Source: DASUBV01 sp035532295 (GTDB lineage Bacteria > Actinomycetota > Actinomycetes > Streptosporangiales > Streptosporangiaceae). From it: DNA of 64,000 bases. The position numbers were made by a program, and so were the translations under genes. The stretch lies in NCBI GenBank assembly GCA_035532295.1, contig DATKRH010000242.1:4402-68401 (forward strand). Direction: 5' to 3'. Within the stretch, counting starts at the first letter, position 1; every line of letters starts with the position of its first letter. The notes below the pieces were generated by a model. That model made no database searches. It had not been told where the DNA came from and saw nothing but the letters and a program-made list of their open reading frames with translations. This document shows, one piece after another, positions 39,816-48,100 of this stretch.

Positions 39816-39935
39816 GGCTTGCTCTCCTTGGGTCCGAACTACGGTTGGAGTACCTGCTGCGGGCCGCCCCCGCCGCACGCCTCCGTCGCGCGACCCCGCA
39901 CCCCCGCACTGGGGGCTGGCGAGTGAGAAATCCAA

Positions 39936-39953
39936 TGGTCTAATATCAGACCA
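39936..39953. promoter_or_regulatory. Operator-like palindrome between permease and GntR genes
   Basis: tggtct-aatatc-agacca, perfect 6-bp arms with a 6-bp AT-rich spacer, in a GC-rich intergenic region. The TGGT...ACCA core fits operators of FadR-subfamily GntR regulators; the divergent gene encodes one. Position (about 120 bp before the permease start, 150 before the regulator start) suits control of both. Confidence 0.6.
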
Positions 39954-39986
39954 ATGATGGCTAGACCTGAGGCAATGTCAATAGTC

Positions 39987-40003
39987 CGGACGAAATTTGT
40001 CCG
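39987..40003. promoter_or_regulatory. Second palindrome upstream of the GntR gene
   Basis: cggac-gaaattt-gtccg, 17 bp with one mismatched pair, about 33 bp from the first palindrome and 100 bp before the regulator start. May be a second operator or an autoregulatory site. Confidence 0.45.
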
Positions 40004-40101
40004 CGACGCCGCATAGTTCCCGAGCCGCGGGCGGGTCTGACCCGCGCGCCAGGCCGCCTACAGTCGGCCCAGCAGTGCCAGCGCAGCGGAGGGCGGTAAC
40101 G

Positions 40102-40824
40102 GTGGGCGCCGGGGTCGATCTGGGCGCAGTACTGCGGCCCGTGCGGCAAGGCAACGCGTTCGAGGAGACCGTCGAGCGGCTGCTGACCGTGATCAAACTC
40201 GGCATGATCGCGCCCGGCGAGCGGTTCCCGGCCGAGCGTGAGCTGGCGGTCCAGCTCGGGATCAGCCGGCTGACGCTGCGCGAGGCACTCCGGGAACTGC
40301 AGGAGGCGGGCTACGTCAGCTCCCGTCGCGGCCGGTTCGGCGGGACGTTCGTCACCTACACGCCGCCCGCCCCGGACCGGGACGAGTTCCGCCGCCTGGC
40401 TCGCGAGGACGGGGCCAAGCTGGCCGATGCGCTGACCTTCCGGCTCGCCGTCGAGAACGGCGCCGCCGAGATCCTGGCCGGCCTGCCGGCCGACGAACAG
40501 GCGCGCGAGACCCTGCTGGCCCGGCTCGCCGAGGTCAACGCCGCCGGCCCGGCCGATTACCGCCGCCTGGACACGCTTTTCCATCTCGCCATCGCCGAGC
40601 TGACCGGGTCCAGCCTGCTGCTGGCCGCGTGCACCGACGCGCGGATGCGGCTGGTCGGCCTCCTCGATGCCATCCCCATGCTGCAGCGCAACATCGATCA
40701 CAGCAACGTCCAGCACGCCGCCATGGTGACCGCGATCCTGGCCGGAGACGCGCAGCAGGCGCGCGCGGCGGTCACCGAGCACCTGTCGGGGACGGCATCT
40801 CTCCTGCGCGGCTTCTTGGGCTGA
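40102..40824 (+). CDS. GntR-family regulator, FadR/FCD subgroup
   Basis: Winged-helix DNA-binding domain at residues ~20-85 (LLTVIKLGMIAPGERFPAERELAVQLGISRLTLREALRELQEAGYV) and a C-terminal FCD ligand-binding domain (LDTLFHLAIAELTGSSLLLAAC; MVTAILAGDAQQARAAVTEHL). The metal-binding Asp/His pattern of FCD (DTLFH, later H residues) is visible. GTG 40102 follows cggagggcggtaac, so the long frame from 39997 is rejected. Likely the regulator of the divergent permease/glutamylation cluster. Confidence 0.9.
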   Translation: MGAGVDLGAVLRPVRQGNAFEETVERLLTVIKLGMIAPGERFPAERELAVQLGISRLTLREALRELQEAGYVSSRRGRFGGTFVTYTPPAPDRDEFRRLAREDGAKLADALTFRLAVENGAAEILAGLPADEQARETLLARLAEVNAAGPADYRRLDTLFHLAIAELTGSSLLLAACTDARMRLVGLLDAIPMLQRNIDHSNVQHAAMVTAILAGDAQQARAAVTEHLSGTASLLRGFLG

Positions 40825-40856
40825 CGGGGCTGACTGGGCTGCTGGCTCTGGCCGCG

Positions 40857-41052
40857 GTGACGAAGCTGTCGGAGTCGCAGGTCAGCGTCATGGCCGCCGA
40901 GCTGGATGAGATGATCACAACCCGACGCCGCCTCGGTCCGCGCTCAGCAAGCCCAGGTCGTGACCGCCCACCGCGCCCCCCGCGAGAGCTGGCGCCAGGT
41001 GTGGAGCAATAACCCCCGGGAACGCCTCAATAAAGAGATGCAGGCGAACTAA
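40857..41052 (+). pseudogene. Eroded IS256-family transposase fragment
   Basis: Two transposase segments survive in different frames. First: VTKLSESQVSVMAAELDEM (from 40857), the N-terminal motif before the catalytic domain. Second, after a jump: SWRQVWSNNPRERLNKEM (about 40987-41040), the near-C-terminal motif of IS256/IS1081-type transposases, cut off by a stop at 41050. A piece AQVVTAHRAP between them matches the stretch usually just before. The whole catalytic DDE core is missing, so several deletions have occurred. No terminal inverted repeats were recognised. Confidence 0.75.
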
Positions 41053-41345
41053 TGGGAATGACGTGACAATCGAGGCCATTGGTGCTTAATCAGAACCTGA
41101 TCGCGAGGTGGCATTCTCTCACACACCACCCGTCGGGACGTGACCCTTCGGGCAGCGTGCTGTGACCAATTTCGGATGGACTCCAGCGCGCCGTAGCGTT
41201 GTGGCATAACCTGTCTAGGATGACTACAGGTTGTCTGGACCTGCAACTAGCGTCCCAGCTACTCCACTGCCAAACCTCGCAACCGGCGCCGCCTGGGCGC
41301 ACGCCACGACTGCCGGAAATTGAGCCATGACATGGGCAGACTGAG
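41053..41345 (+). other. Leader region of the accessory operon, with operator-like palindrome
   Basis: About 290 bp without a gene. A -10-like taggat lies at 41216-41221, and directly after it is a palindrome caggt-tgtctgg-acctg (41227-41243). No convincing -35 is visible at the right spacing. The start of the first operon gene is about 100 bp further. Hairpin-capable ggtgg...ccacc lies near 41104-41128. Confidence 0.45.
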
Positions 41346-42026
41346 ATGACGGAACTTGGACGGGGCCCGACCAGCAGGGGCAACCGCTGGCCGCCGCAGT
41401 GCTGCGTGCCCGCGTTTCTGGGAAGCGCAGTCGCTGCGTTCTATGATTGTCCTGATATTATAGATAATGAAGAAGTTCGTCGAAAAATTGCAAAAATCAC
41501 GCGCGTGGTGCTTTCACCCAGTGATGAGAACCCATGGAGCCTGCCAACCTCCGCTACCTATGCAGAGTGGGGCGTCACGCGGCAGAAGGCAAGAAGTAGC
41601 TTCACCTCGATACAGAAGTTCCTCACTGGCCGCAGCGATCTGACGCTGGATTTTGTAGAGTTGAATAAGGTTGTTTACGGCATGTACGAGGATGCTATTG
41701 CAGACTTCGTTCGGGAACAGGCGATCGTCGGCATAGACTTTGATTTCTTTTATCTAGCGCAGTTTTGCCAGGTCGATTGGACTGAATCCGTCGCAAAGGC
41801 TGACCATGTCGTTCGCCTGACACCACTGGGCGACGAAGTTGAGGAGGCCCCTAATATTCTCTCAGCGGAGTTCCGTCTTGATTACTCTAGCCGCTTGCAT
41901 GTCTTTGATGATTCGAGCGAGATCGGAAAGTCTGAGTCGCTGGTGGACTGGCAAGCGCTCGTTCGCGCTTCCCGGATTATCGACGGGTCGTTCTGGATTA
42001 TCCGACGCCCGGGTCAGGCAGGCTAG
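41346..42026 (+). CDS. Unknown protein, possible papain-like (C39-type) cysteine peptidase
   Basis: 226-aa protein, not recognised as a named family. A Cys-Cys pair in WPPQCCVPAFLGSAVAAF near residue 28, a histidine in ADHVVRLTPLGD, and an aspartate in LHVFDDSSEIG give the order and context (H followed by hydrophobic strand, then D in a strand) of papain-like/C39 peptidases, so a cysteine peptidase or related acyl-transferase is an inference. The 5' half is visibly less GC-rich than its surroundings (25 of 60 bases are G/C at 41461-41520), a sign of transfer. First gene of the five-gene operon; its start has only a weak RBS. Confidence 0.6.
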   Translation: MTELGRGPTSRGNRWPPQCCVPAFLGSAVAAFYDCPDIIDNEEVRRKIAKITRVVLSPSDENPWSLPTSATYAEWGVTRQKARSSFTSIQKFLTGRSDLTLDFVELNKVVYGMYEDAIADFVREQAIVGIDFDFFYLAQFCQVDWTESVAKADHVVRLTPLGDEVEEAPNILSAEFRLDYSSRLHVFDDSSEIGKSESLVDWQALVRASRIIDGSFWIIRRPGQAG

Positions 42027-42141
42027 TTATTGGCAAACCCAGCGCAGGCGCTCGTTCATGGCGGTGCGAGCCGACGCAGAAGATCTTGATCTCTGGCAGG
42101 GGAACTGGCCTCTGCCGTATGCGGCCTGGAGGTCTCGGTTG

Positions 42142-43707
42142 ATGAGCGACCAAGGGGAGCCGATGATTTTCGATCCGCTCTATTATTCCGACCGGCTGAC
42201 TATTGTGAATCCAGTCGGGGATGTCGGGCTCGTCACCCTGTGGAATCCGTTGGACGCTGCTATGCGCGTGCTGGGGCGCATTTCGCCGGACATCCTCGAT
42301 CCTGGAAAGTCCCGGATCGCCGTCGTGTCAAATCTTTACGGCGATGGCATGTATCAGATGCTGTGTAACTTGCTGTACAACCCGCAGATCCGGCACCTGA
42401 TCGCGGTCGGGGAAGACATGGACCTGCCCACAGTCACGGAAATTGGTGCCTTCCTTGAAACCGGCTTGGAAGAGACCGTAATGCTCGGTACTACGGTGTG
42501 CCGGATTCCCGGCACCACCCGGTTGTTCCCGTCTCTCCGGGACTTCGACGCTCATCGTCTACAGCGCCAGCTCACCTTCTGTTACCTCGGGAAGCTGGCT
42601 GGCGGCGAGGCGGCGCGGAGGCTGCCGGATTACCTCGCCGCGCTCACGCGATACCGGCCGCCGGAGGCCGGGGAGCGGCTGCGGGTCGACATTCCGCCGG
42701 ATGACTATACATACCGGCCTTCGGATGTCATGGGTCACCAAGTGGTGCGCCGACGGCCTCTTGACTGCTGGGAGGAACTGGTAACCAGGACGGTCAGGTT
42801 CGGGCATCCCGTCAGCCTGAGCAGCGGCCCCCGGCGGGAACTGCTTAACACTCAGGTGGTCATAACTGACCCGGCGGAGGATGCCGCCGACGTGCTCGAC
42901 AAGTACGGTTTTTCCCTGGAGCGTCTTCACGATTATCAGCGGAAGATGCTGGACGGGGAAGTCCCGCCGGGAATCTCGTACACCTACGGAAACCGGCTGC
43001 GCGGGTACTTCCGGAGAGACGGGAAGAAGATCGACACCCTGAGCTCCGCTGTCCGGACGCTGCAGGCAGACCCAGAGAGTCGGCACGCTTACATCTCGCT
43101 ATGGGACAACGCCGCAGACCTCCCGGGAGACCGGGAACGCGGCTCCTCCGTGCCGTGCCTGGTGACACTGTTCTTCCGGCGCTCGCAAGACCGGCTGACT
43201 CTGACTGCTACGTACCGCTCCCATAATCTGCTCACCGCCTGGCTGCAGAATGTGTACGGGCTGATGGCCATCCAGCAGTGGGTATGCGACCGCACTCACA
43301 TGGCACCTGGTCCGATCACGGTGATCAGTCACTCGTTGGGCATCAACCCGCGCGATCCTCGGTATGAGTTCGCCCGGGGCATCGCCGAGCGGTGGACGCG
43401 GGACGAGGATGTCAACCGCAGCACCGGCAAGCATTCCCTGCGCGAGGACCCGAACGGCTACTTTGTCGTTACCGTCAATAAGGACCCTCCGGAAATTGTG
43501 GCTGAGCACCGATACGGAGGACTGCTCGTGAAGCGCTACCGCGGCGACACGGCTGCCAAGATCGAGCGGGAGGTGATCGGTGACATGGCGGTCAGCCTGG
43601 TCTCGCACGCGCTCTGGCTTGGCCGTGAGCTGATGACCAAGGCGGAGATGCTGCCGCGGCAGCCTGATCGCCGTCGAGCTCCGGCTGAGACCGACGAGGG
43701 CTCGTGA
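42142..43707 (+). CDS. MtrA/DUF4346-like domain fused to a thymidylate-synthase-like domain
   Basis: The N-terminal ~130 residues (VGLVTLWNPLDAAMRVLGRI, RIAVVSNLYGDGMYQMLCNL, NPQIRHLIAVGEDM) resemble the MtrA-like domain often found ahead of archaeal-type ThyA. The C-terminal part has the ThyA fold: YTYGNRLRGYF, the presumed catalytic Cys in SVPCLVTLFFRR, and TYRSHNLLTAWLQNVYGLMA (the RS-x-D/N-x-x-x-x-x-N-x-Y pattern of the dUMP site). So it may methylate or hydroxymethylate a pyrimidine nucleotide, or be a ThyA derivative with other chemistry. ATG 42142 has ggagg at good distance; ATG 42058 is an in-frame alternative. The stop overlaps the next gene. Confidence 0.8.
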   Translation: MSDQGEPMIFDPLYYSDRLTIVNPVGDVGLVTLWNPLDAAMRVLGRISPDILDPGKSRIAVVSNLYGDGMYQMLCNLLYNPQIRHLIAVGEDMDLPTVTEIGAFLETGLEETVMLGTTVCRIPGTTRLFPSLRDFDAHRLQRQLTFCYLGKLAGGEAARRLPDYLAALTRYRPPEAGERLRVDIPPDDYTYRPSDVMGHQVVRRRPLDCWEELVTRTVRFGHPVSLSSGPRRELLNTQVVITDPAEDAADVLDKYGFSLERLHDYQRKMLDGEVPPGISYTYGNRLRGYFRRDGKKIDTLSSAVRTLQADPESRHAYISLWDNAADLPGDRERGSSVPCLVTLFFRRSQDRLTLTATYRSHNLLTAWLQNVYGLMAIQQWVCDRTHMAPGPITVISHSLGINPRDPRYEFARGIAERWTRDEDVNRSTGKHSLREDPNGYFVVTVNKDPPEIVAEHRYGGLLVKRYRGDTAAKIEREVIGDMAVSLVSHALWLGRELMTKAEMLPRQPDRRRAPAETDEGS

Positions 43708-44429
43708 GCGCACCGCTGGTTGTCCTTGACATCGGGTCGTCGCTGGTCGCCGGGCCTGCCCGCGGGCCAGCCTCGCGGATCGCCGAGACCGCTGGTCTGG
43801 ATGTTGCACATAAGCGCGCCCTGCACAACCTGCTGATGACGACGGACTACGCCAATTCATCGGACGCTTGCGCTGCTGTACGCGCGCGGCTCGGGCTAGG
43901 CGGCCTGGTGGTCGAGTCAGCCGTGGCCGATATCTGGGACGCGCAGGAGAACGAAGCGAGGTTGATTCCCGGAGCATTCGAGGCTCTGGGGGCCTTCGTC
44001 GCGCAGGGCTGCCGGCTGGCGCTGCTCTCGAACATCTGGACTCCCTATTTCCGGTCAGTCCGCCGGCTGCTGGGCGAGTTCTTCGACGCGCACATCCCGG
44101 CTGAGCTCCAGCTGCTGTCCTGCCGCGAAGGGCTGGCCAAGCCGGCGCCAGCGCTGTTCAGCCGGGTTCTGGAGCGGGCCGCCGTCGATCCTTCGCAAAC
44201 CCTGATGGTCGGAGACTCCTACGGCAAGGACATCGAACCAGCCATCGCGTGCGGGATGCGCACGCTTTGGCTGTTGCACGACCCAGCACGAGAGGCACGC
44301 GCGCTGGTGCAGGTTCTCAACGGCGCTGCCGCCGCGCCAACCCGGGCGCTATGTTCGCTAGCAGACATCGATATTGCGGGTGCCTGGCTACTCCAGGTGC
44401 TCGCGGCCACTACTACGGCAGGCGATTGA
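43704..44429 (+). CDS. HAD-superfamily hydrolase
   Basis: Haloacid dehalogenase-fold phosphatase, 241 aa, GTG start overlapping the previous stop by 4 bp. Motif I is VVLDIGSSL (nucleophile Asp9, but the usual second Asp is Gly, as in some HAD-IA enzymes), motif II is ALLSNIW, motif III Lys in GLAKPAPALF, motif IV MVGDSYGKDIEPA. The cap is helical, between motifs I and II. In this operon it may dephosphorylate the nucleotide handled by the ThyA-like enzyme; that is inference. Confidence 0.88.
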   Translation: MSAPLVVLDIGSSLVAGPARGPASRIAETAGLDVAHKRALHNLLMTTDYANSSDACAAVRARLGLGGLVVESAVADIWDAQENEARLIPGAFEALGAFVAQGCRLALLSNIWTPYFRSVRRLLGEFFDAHIPAELQLLSCREGLAKPAPALFSRVLERAAVDPSQTLMVGDSYGKDIEPAIACGMRTLWLLHDPAREARALVQVLNGAAAAPTRALCSLADIDIAGAWLLQVLAATTTAGD

Positions 44430-44445
44430 CAACCTGGGGAGCGCC

Positions 44446-45075
44446 ATGCGGATTCTTTCAGTCGAGACAATTACGGCCGACCAGTTGCTGTCCACGATCC
44501 GGCAGACGCGGCTCCGCGGGTTCGGCCGCGCGCAGCCTTACCTCGATGCCTCACTGGAGGTCGTCCACGCGCTTGATGCCGACACTCTGGCCCCAGCGCA
44601 GAACTACGTTCTGACGCCGGGTGTTGCCAAGGTCCTTGACCTTCGGGACGCCTTGCTGCCTGAGGGGGTAGACATCTTCGCCCTCAATGGTGGGGTGTAC
44701 GTGACGACGTCGGATGACCCCGGCGAGCGGATCCCGGTCCTCCCGCCTATCGTCGAGGAGTCCCGCGAACCTGACGGCCGGACCGTCCTGCTGATCAACG
44801 ACGGCATGCACCGGATTTTTGCCGCGCGCTCGCTCGGACTGCCGATCTCGATCGTGGTGGCGCGCAGCGTGCCCGCTGAGTATCCCTACTACGCCTTCGC
44901 GCTGGACGGCGGCTGGTCGCGGGTCACGCCGCTGGCGGAACTGCCGGACGGGTACCAGAAGAAAGAATACCGGCAGCCCGCCAATTATAAGTCACTCTTC
45001 CGCGAATTTAATGATCTGTTCCCAGGGGTCCAGAAAGAACGGAAACAGTCCAATCCGAGTCACCTGGCGATGTAG
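44446..45075 (+). CDS. ParB/sulfiredoxin-like domain protein
   Basis: 209-aa protein with the ParB/Srx-type motif LLINDGMHRIFAARSLGLPI at residues ~115-134. That fold includes the ParB CTPase, sulfiredoxin and free serine kinase families, so the activity is uncertain. Its features continue as PAEYPYYAFALDGGW and a C-terminal YKSLFREFNDLF. It is clearly related to the C-terminal ~180 residues of the next gene: (PAQNYVL / PAQRYVL), (PVLPPIVEE / VALTPPVIEQ), (DGMHRI / DGNHRI), (YPYYAF / QPYYAR), (SLFREF / SLFRRY). ATG 44446 follows ctgggga. Confidence 0.82.
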   Translation: MRILSVETITADQLLSTIRQTRLRGFGRAQPYLDASLEVVHALDADTLAPAQNYVLTPGVAKVLDLRDALLPEGVDIFALNGGVYVTTSDDPGERIPVLPPIVEESREPDGRTVLLINDGMHRIFAARSLGLPISIVVARSVPAEYPYYAFALDGGWSRVTPLAELPDGYQKKEYRQPANYKSLFREFNDLFPGVQKERKQSNPSHLAM

Positions 45076-45121
45076 GACTCCGGCCTCCGGTCGTCCGTTC
45101 AGCTGATGCTGAAGGAGAGCC

Positions 45122-48100
45122 ATGCACCTTGTCACGGATGATTTCCTGGCTAGCCTTGAGCGCGACGGTGACAGCCCGGCCGCCGGGGACGGAAGCAGCG
45201 CGGGTATCACCGATATCTGGATAGATCGTAAGGGGCCCTGGCGTTTCGACATCGAAGTGATCTCGGACCTGCGTATCGACGGCGCGCTACCGGATCCGGA
45301 TGCTGGCTACCCCGTGGCAGCGGCGCGGGCACTGCGTGCCGCGTTTGTCGACCGATACAAGCACCTGCGCGGCGCTTTCAACGTGACGCGCACCGCCGAC
45401 CTGATGGTGAACTGCGGAGACCTGATCGCGGGGCGCAAGGACGCCACCGAAGCCGAGTCGCGCCGGGTCACGTCCGCCTATGCGGATATCTGCCTGCCCG
45501 CCTTCCGCGAACTGCGGGAGGCGGATCGCGAGAAGCGCACGCCAGACCCCGACCGGCTCTTCCCCGACCTGCTGAGTATCCCTGGCAATGAGGACGTCTA
45601 CGGCGGTGGAGGGCCGGTGCGCGGGCCGTGGGCCCCGGCACCGTCCCGGCAGGGGGAGGCTGAGCCGCAGCCTAATCCTTACTATTCGCATTTCGTCGGT
45701 GAACTGGCGGCTAATTCAGACCCGGAACAGAAGCGGCCAGAGTCGCATCCCGTAGCCGCAGTATTCCGGATCATGCCGCGCAGCGACCCCGGAGCGGCAG
45801 GCGGCCTGGAGAACGCACCGATTGCCTACATTGCGGTGATCGGGTTCGACTCCAACAGCGTGCAGTATGAGCATGATTTGGCGGCCGACTACGGCCAGGT
45901 CAGCGAGGAACAGTTGCAGTGGTCACGCGACCTGGTCAGCAGGCTGCGCGATGTGGCGGCCCGCAGCACGCCGCTCTATGTGATCGCCGTGACCCACCAC
46001 AACCTGCTGCCGGTCGAGGACCGGGTCGTGTACCCCCCGGGCGGGGAGGACGACGAGCGCGTGACGAGTTTTCAGAATCTGCTCAGGGGAACCGCCGGAG
46101 TCTGTGACCCGATGTCTCGCCTGTGCGTGACCAGGAACTTCCTCGCGGAGAATGCGCGCGGCACAACCTCGAACGCCTCGGGATTCCTGAGCCACTGCCT
46201 GCAGTTGCGCGCCTCCCTGGTGCTGCATGGCAACATGCACCAGCGGGCGGTCACGACGCTGGTGAGCACCCCGCTGCTAGCAGGCCGTCCTGCCACGGAG
46301 GTGTCGGTGCTGGCCGCGCCCGCCTTTGCCGCAGGCCGGCCGTCATCGGGAATGGCGCGCATCAGCCTGGATCTGTGGAAGGGCCAGGCAGAGATCGCGT
46401 TCCACTATGACACCGCACTGGACGGCGGCTCGTCCGACGGGCCAATCCAGGTCATCAGGCCGCTGATCTCGGCCTCCCGGGTAAGCAGCGCGGAGCGCCG
46501 GCTTTACGCGAAGGTCTGCGACCTGGTAGCCGACGCCCTGAAGAGGGACGCGCCGAAGCGCAGTCCCCAGGTGCTGGCCTTCGCCGCCCATGTCGCCGAG
46601 GTCTGGGAGAGCGACGGCTACACCCCGGTCTGCATGCCGGACGGCACGCTCCCGCATCTCGGAGTCGCCACCCGGCAGAACCGCTACTACCTTCTCCTCC
46701 TGCTCCGCGAGACCGAAGGCGGTAACTACGAGATGCTGCTCAGTCGGCACAACCCGCTCCGGCCCAGCGAAGTAGCGGAGTGGGATACCTTGCTGATGCC
46801 TGCCTTCCGGAACGTCAGGGACCTGATGGAGCGATTGCATCTCGATGTCGTCCGGCAGGTGGTGACTCAGGCCGAGGACATGAGACGGGCCTCTAGCGCC
46901 AGGACGTTCGACGATGCGGTGGAACGGATCCAGGAAGGTGGCGGCAACCTGGCGGACGACATCTGGATCGATAAGATCCGAGAACTGGATACCACTCGCA
47001 CGCAGAAGATCTCGCCGGCTACGGGGGAGATCACCGACTATGAATACCGCATGGTCGTGCTGACACCATTCGTGCGCGATCGCCAGTCGGTGGACCTGGA
47101 CTCGGCGGTCGGCAAGCAAAGGAAGCAGCTCGAAGCGGAACTTACCGTGGTCGACTGGCTGACGGAGCTGCCAAGCGTGCAGCTGCGCGGCGCGCCCCTC
47201 AGCGGTCGGCGGACGATTCCGCTTGAGGCGATCATGACTGGCGGCGCTGGCTTGCGCTGGGAGCCAGCCGCCGACCCGGACGACCCGGACGACATCAGTG
47301 AGGACGAGGCCCGGCGCCGTACGGTGCTGCCGCCTGGCGCGGTCTGGTTCCCGCTGCCGGAGATCGATGACCGCGAGGGACCGTGGACGCTGGCTCCGTC
47401 GCTCCTGGCGCGCAACGCGGACGTCATGCGATGGGTCGAGCAGCGGCTGATCGCGCGGCGGACGGCAGATGGCCACTTTCCCCCGCACATCGTGCTAGGG
47501 CAGATGAAGGAGACCACCGGTTACCACCTGGCCGAGGGCCCCTTCCCCTACCTCCAGCCGCTCGGCGCCGACGGCAGCGACGCGGGGCTCGCTACGTCCA
47601 CGATGGAGGCCATGAACCGCATCGAGTACACCGGCGACTTCGACCTGCGCAAGCAGCGCCCGTATCAAGGGCTTGACGTCCGGCGGGTCGCGCTGGTCCG
47701 TCGCACGATCCAGGTGCGAAGCGGGCGTCGGCGTGACGTGATTCTGGTTTTCGACGCGACACCACGAGACGGGTCCCGGATAGACCTCTCGCTCTTCAGG
47801 ACCTGCCCATCCGATACCGGGAACGGGCTGCTGGGAGTACTGCGCCCCGCGCAGCGGTACGTCCTGGAGGCGGGCCTGGAGCGGGCGGGGTGGGTCAATG
47901 ACTTCCTCGCCCAGCACTGCGGTGATGACCCGTGGGGATTCCTGCGGGCGACGTTCGGCGGGGCGGGCGACCCGGTGGCGCTGACCCCCCCCGTAATCGA
48001 GCAGGTACACCCAGATGACTGGGACTCCGACGACGACAGCATGCTTGAGTTCGTTGTGTGTGATGGTAACCACCGCATTATCCGTAAGGTCTGGAATGGT

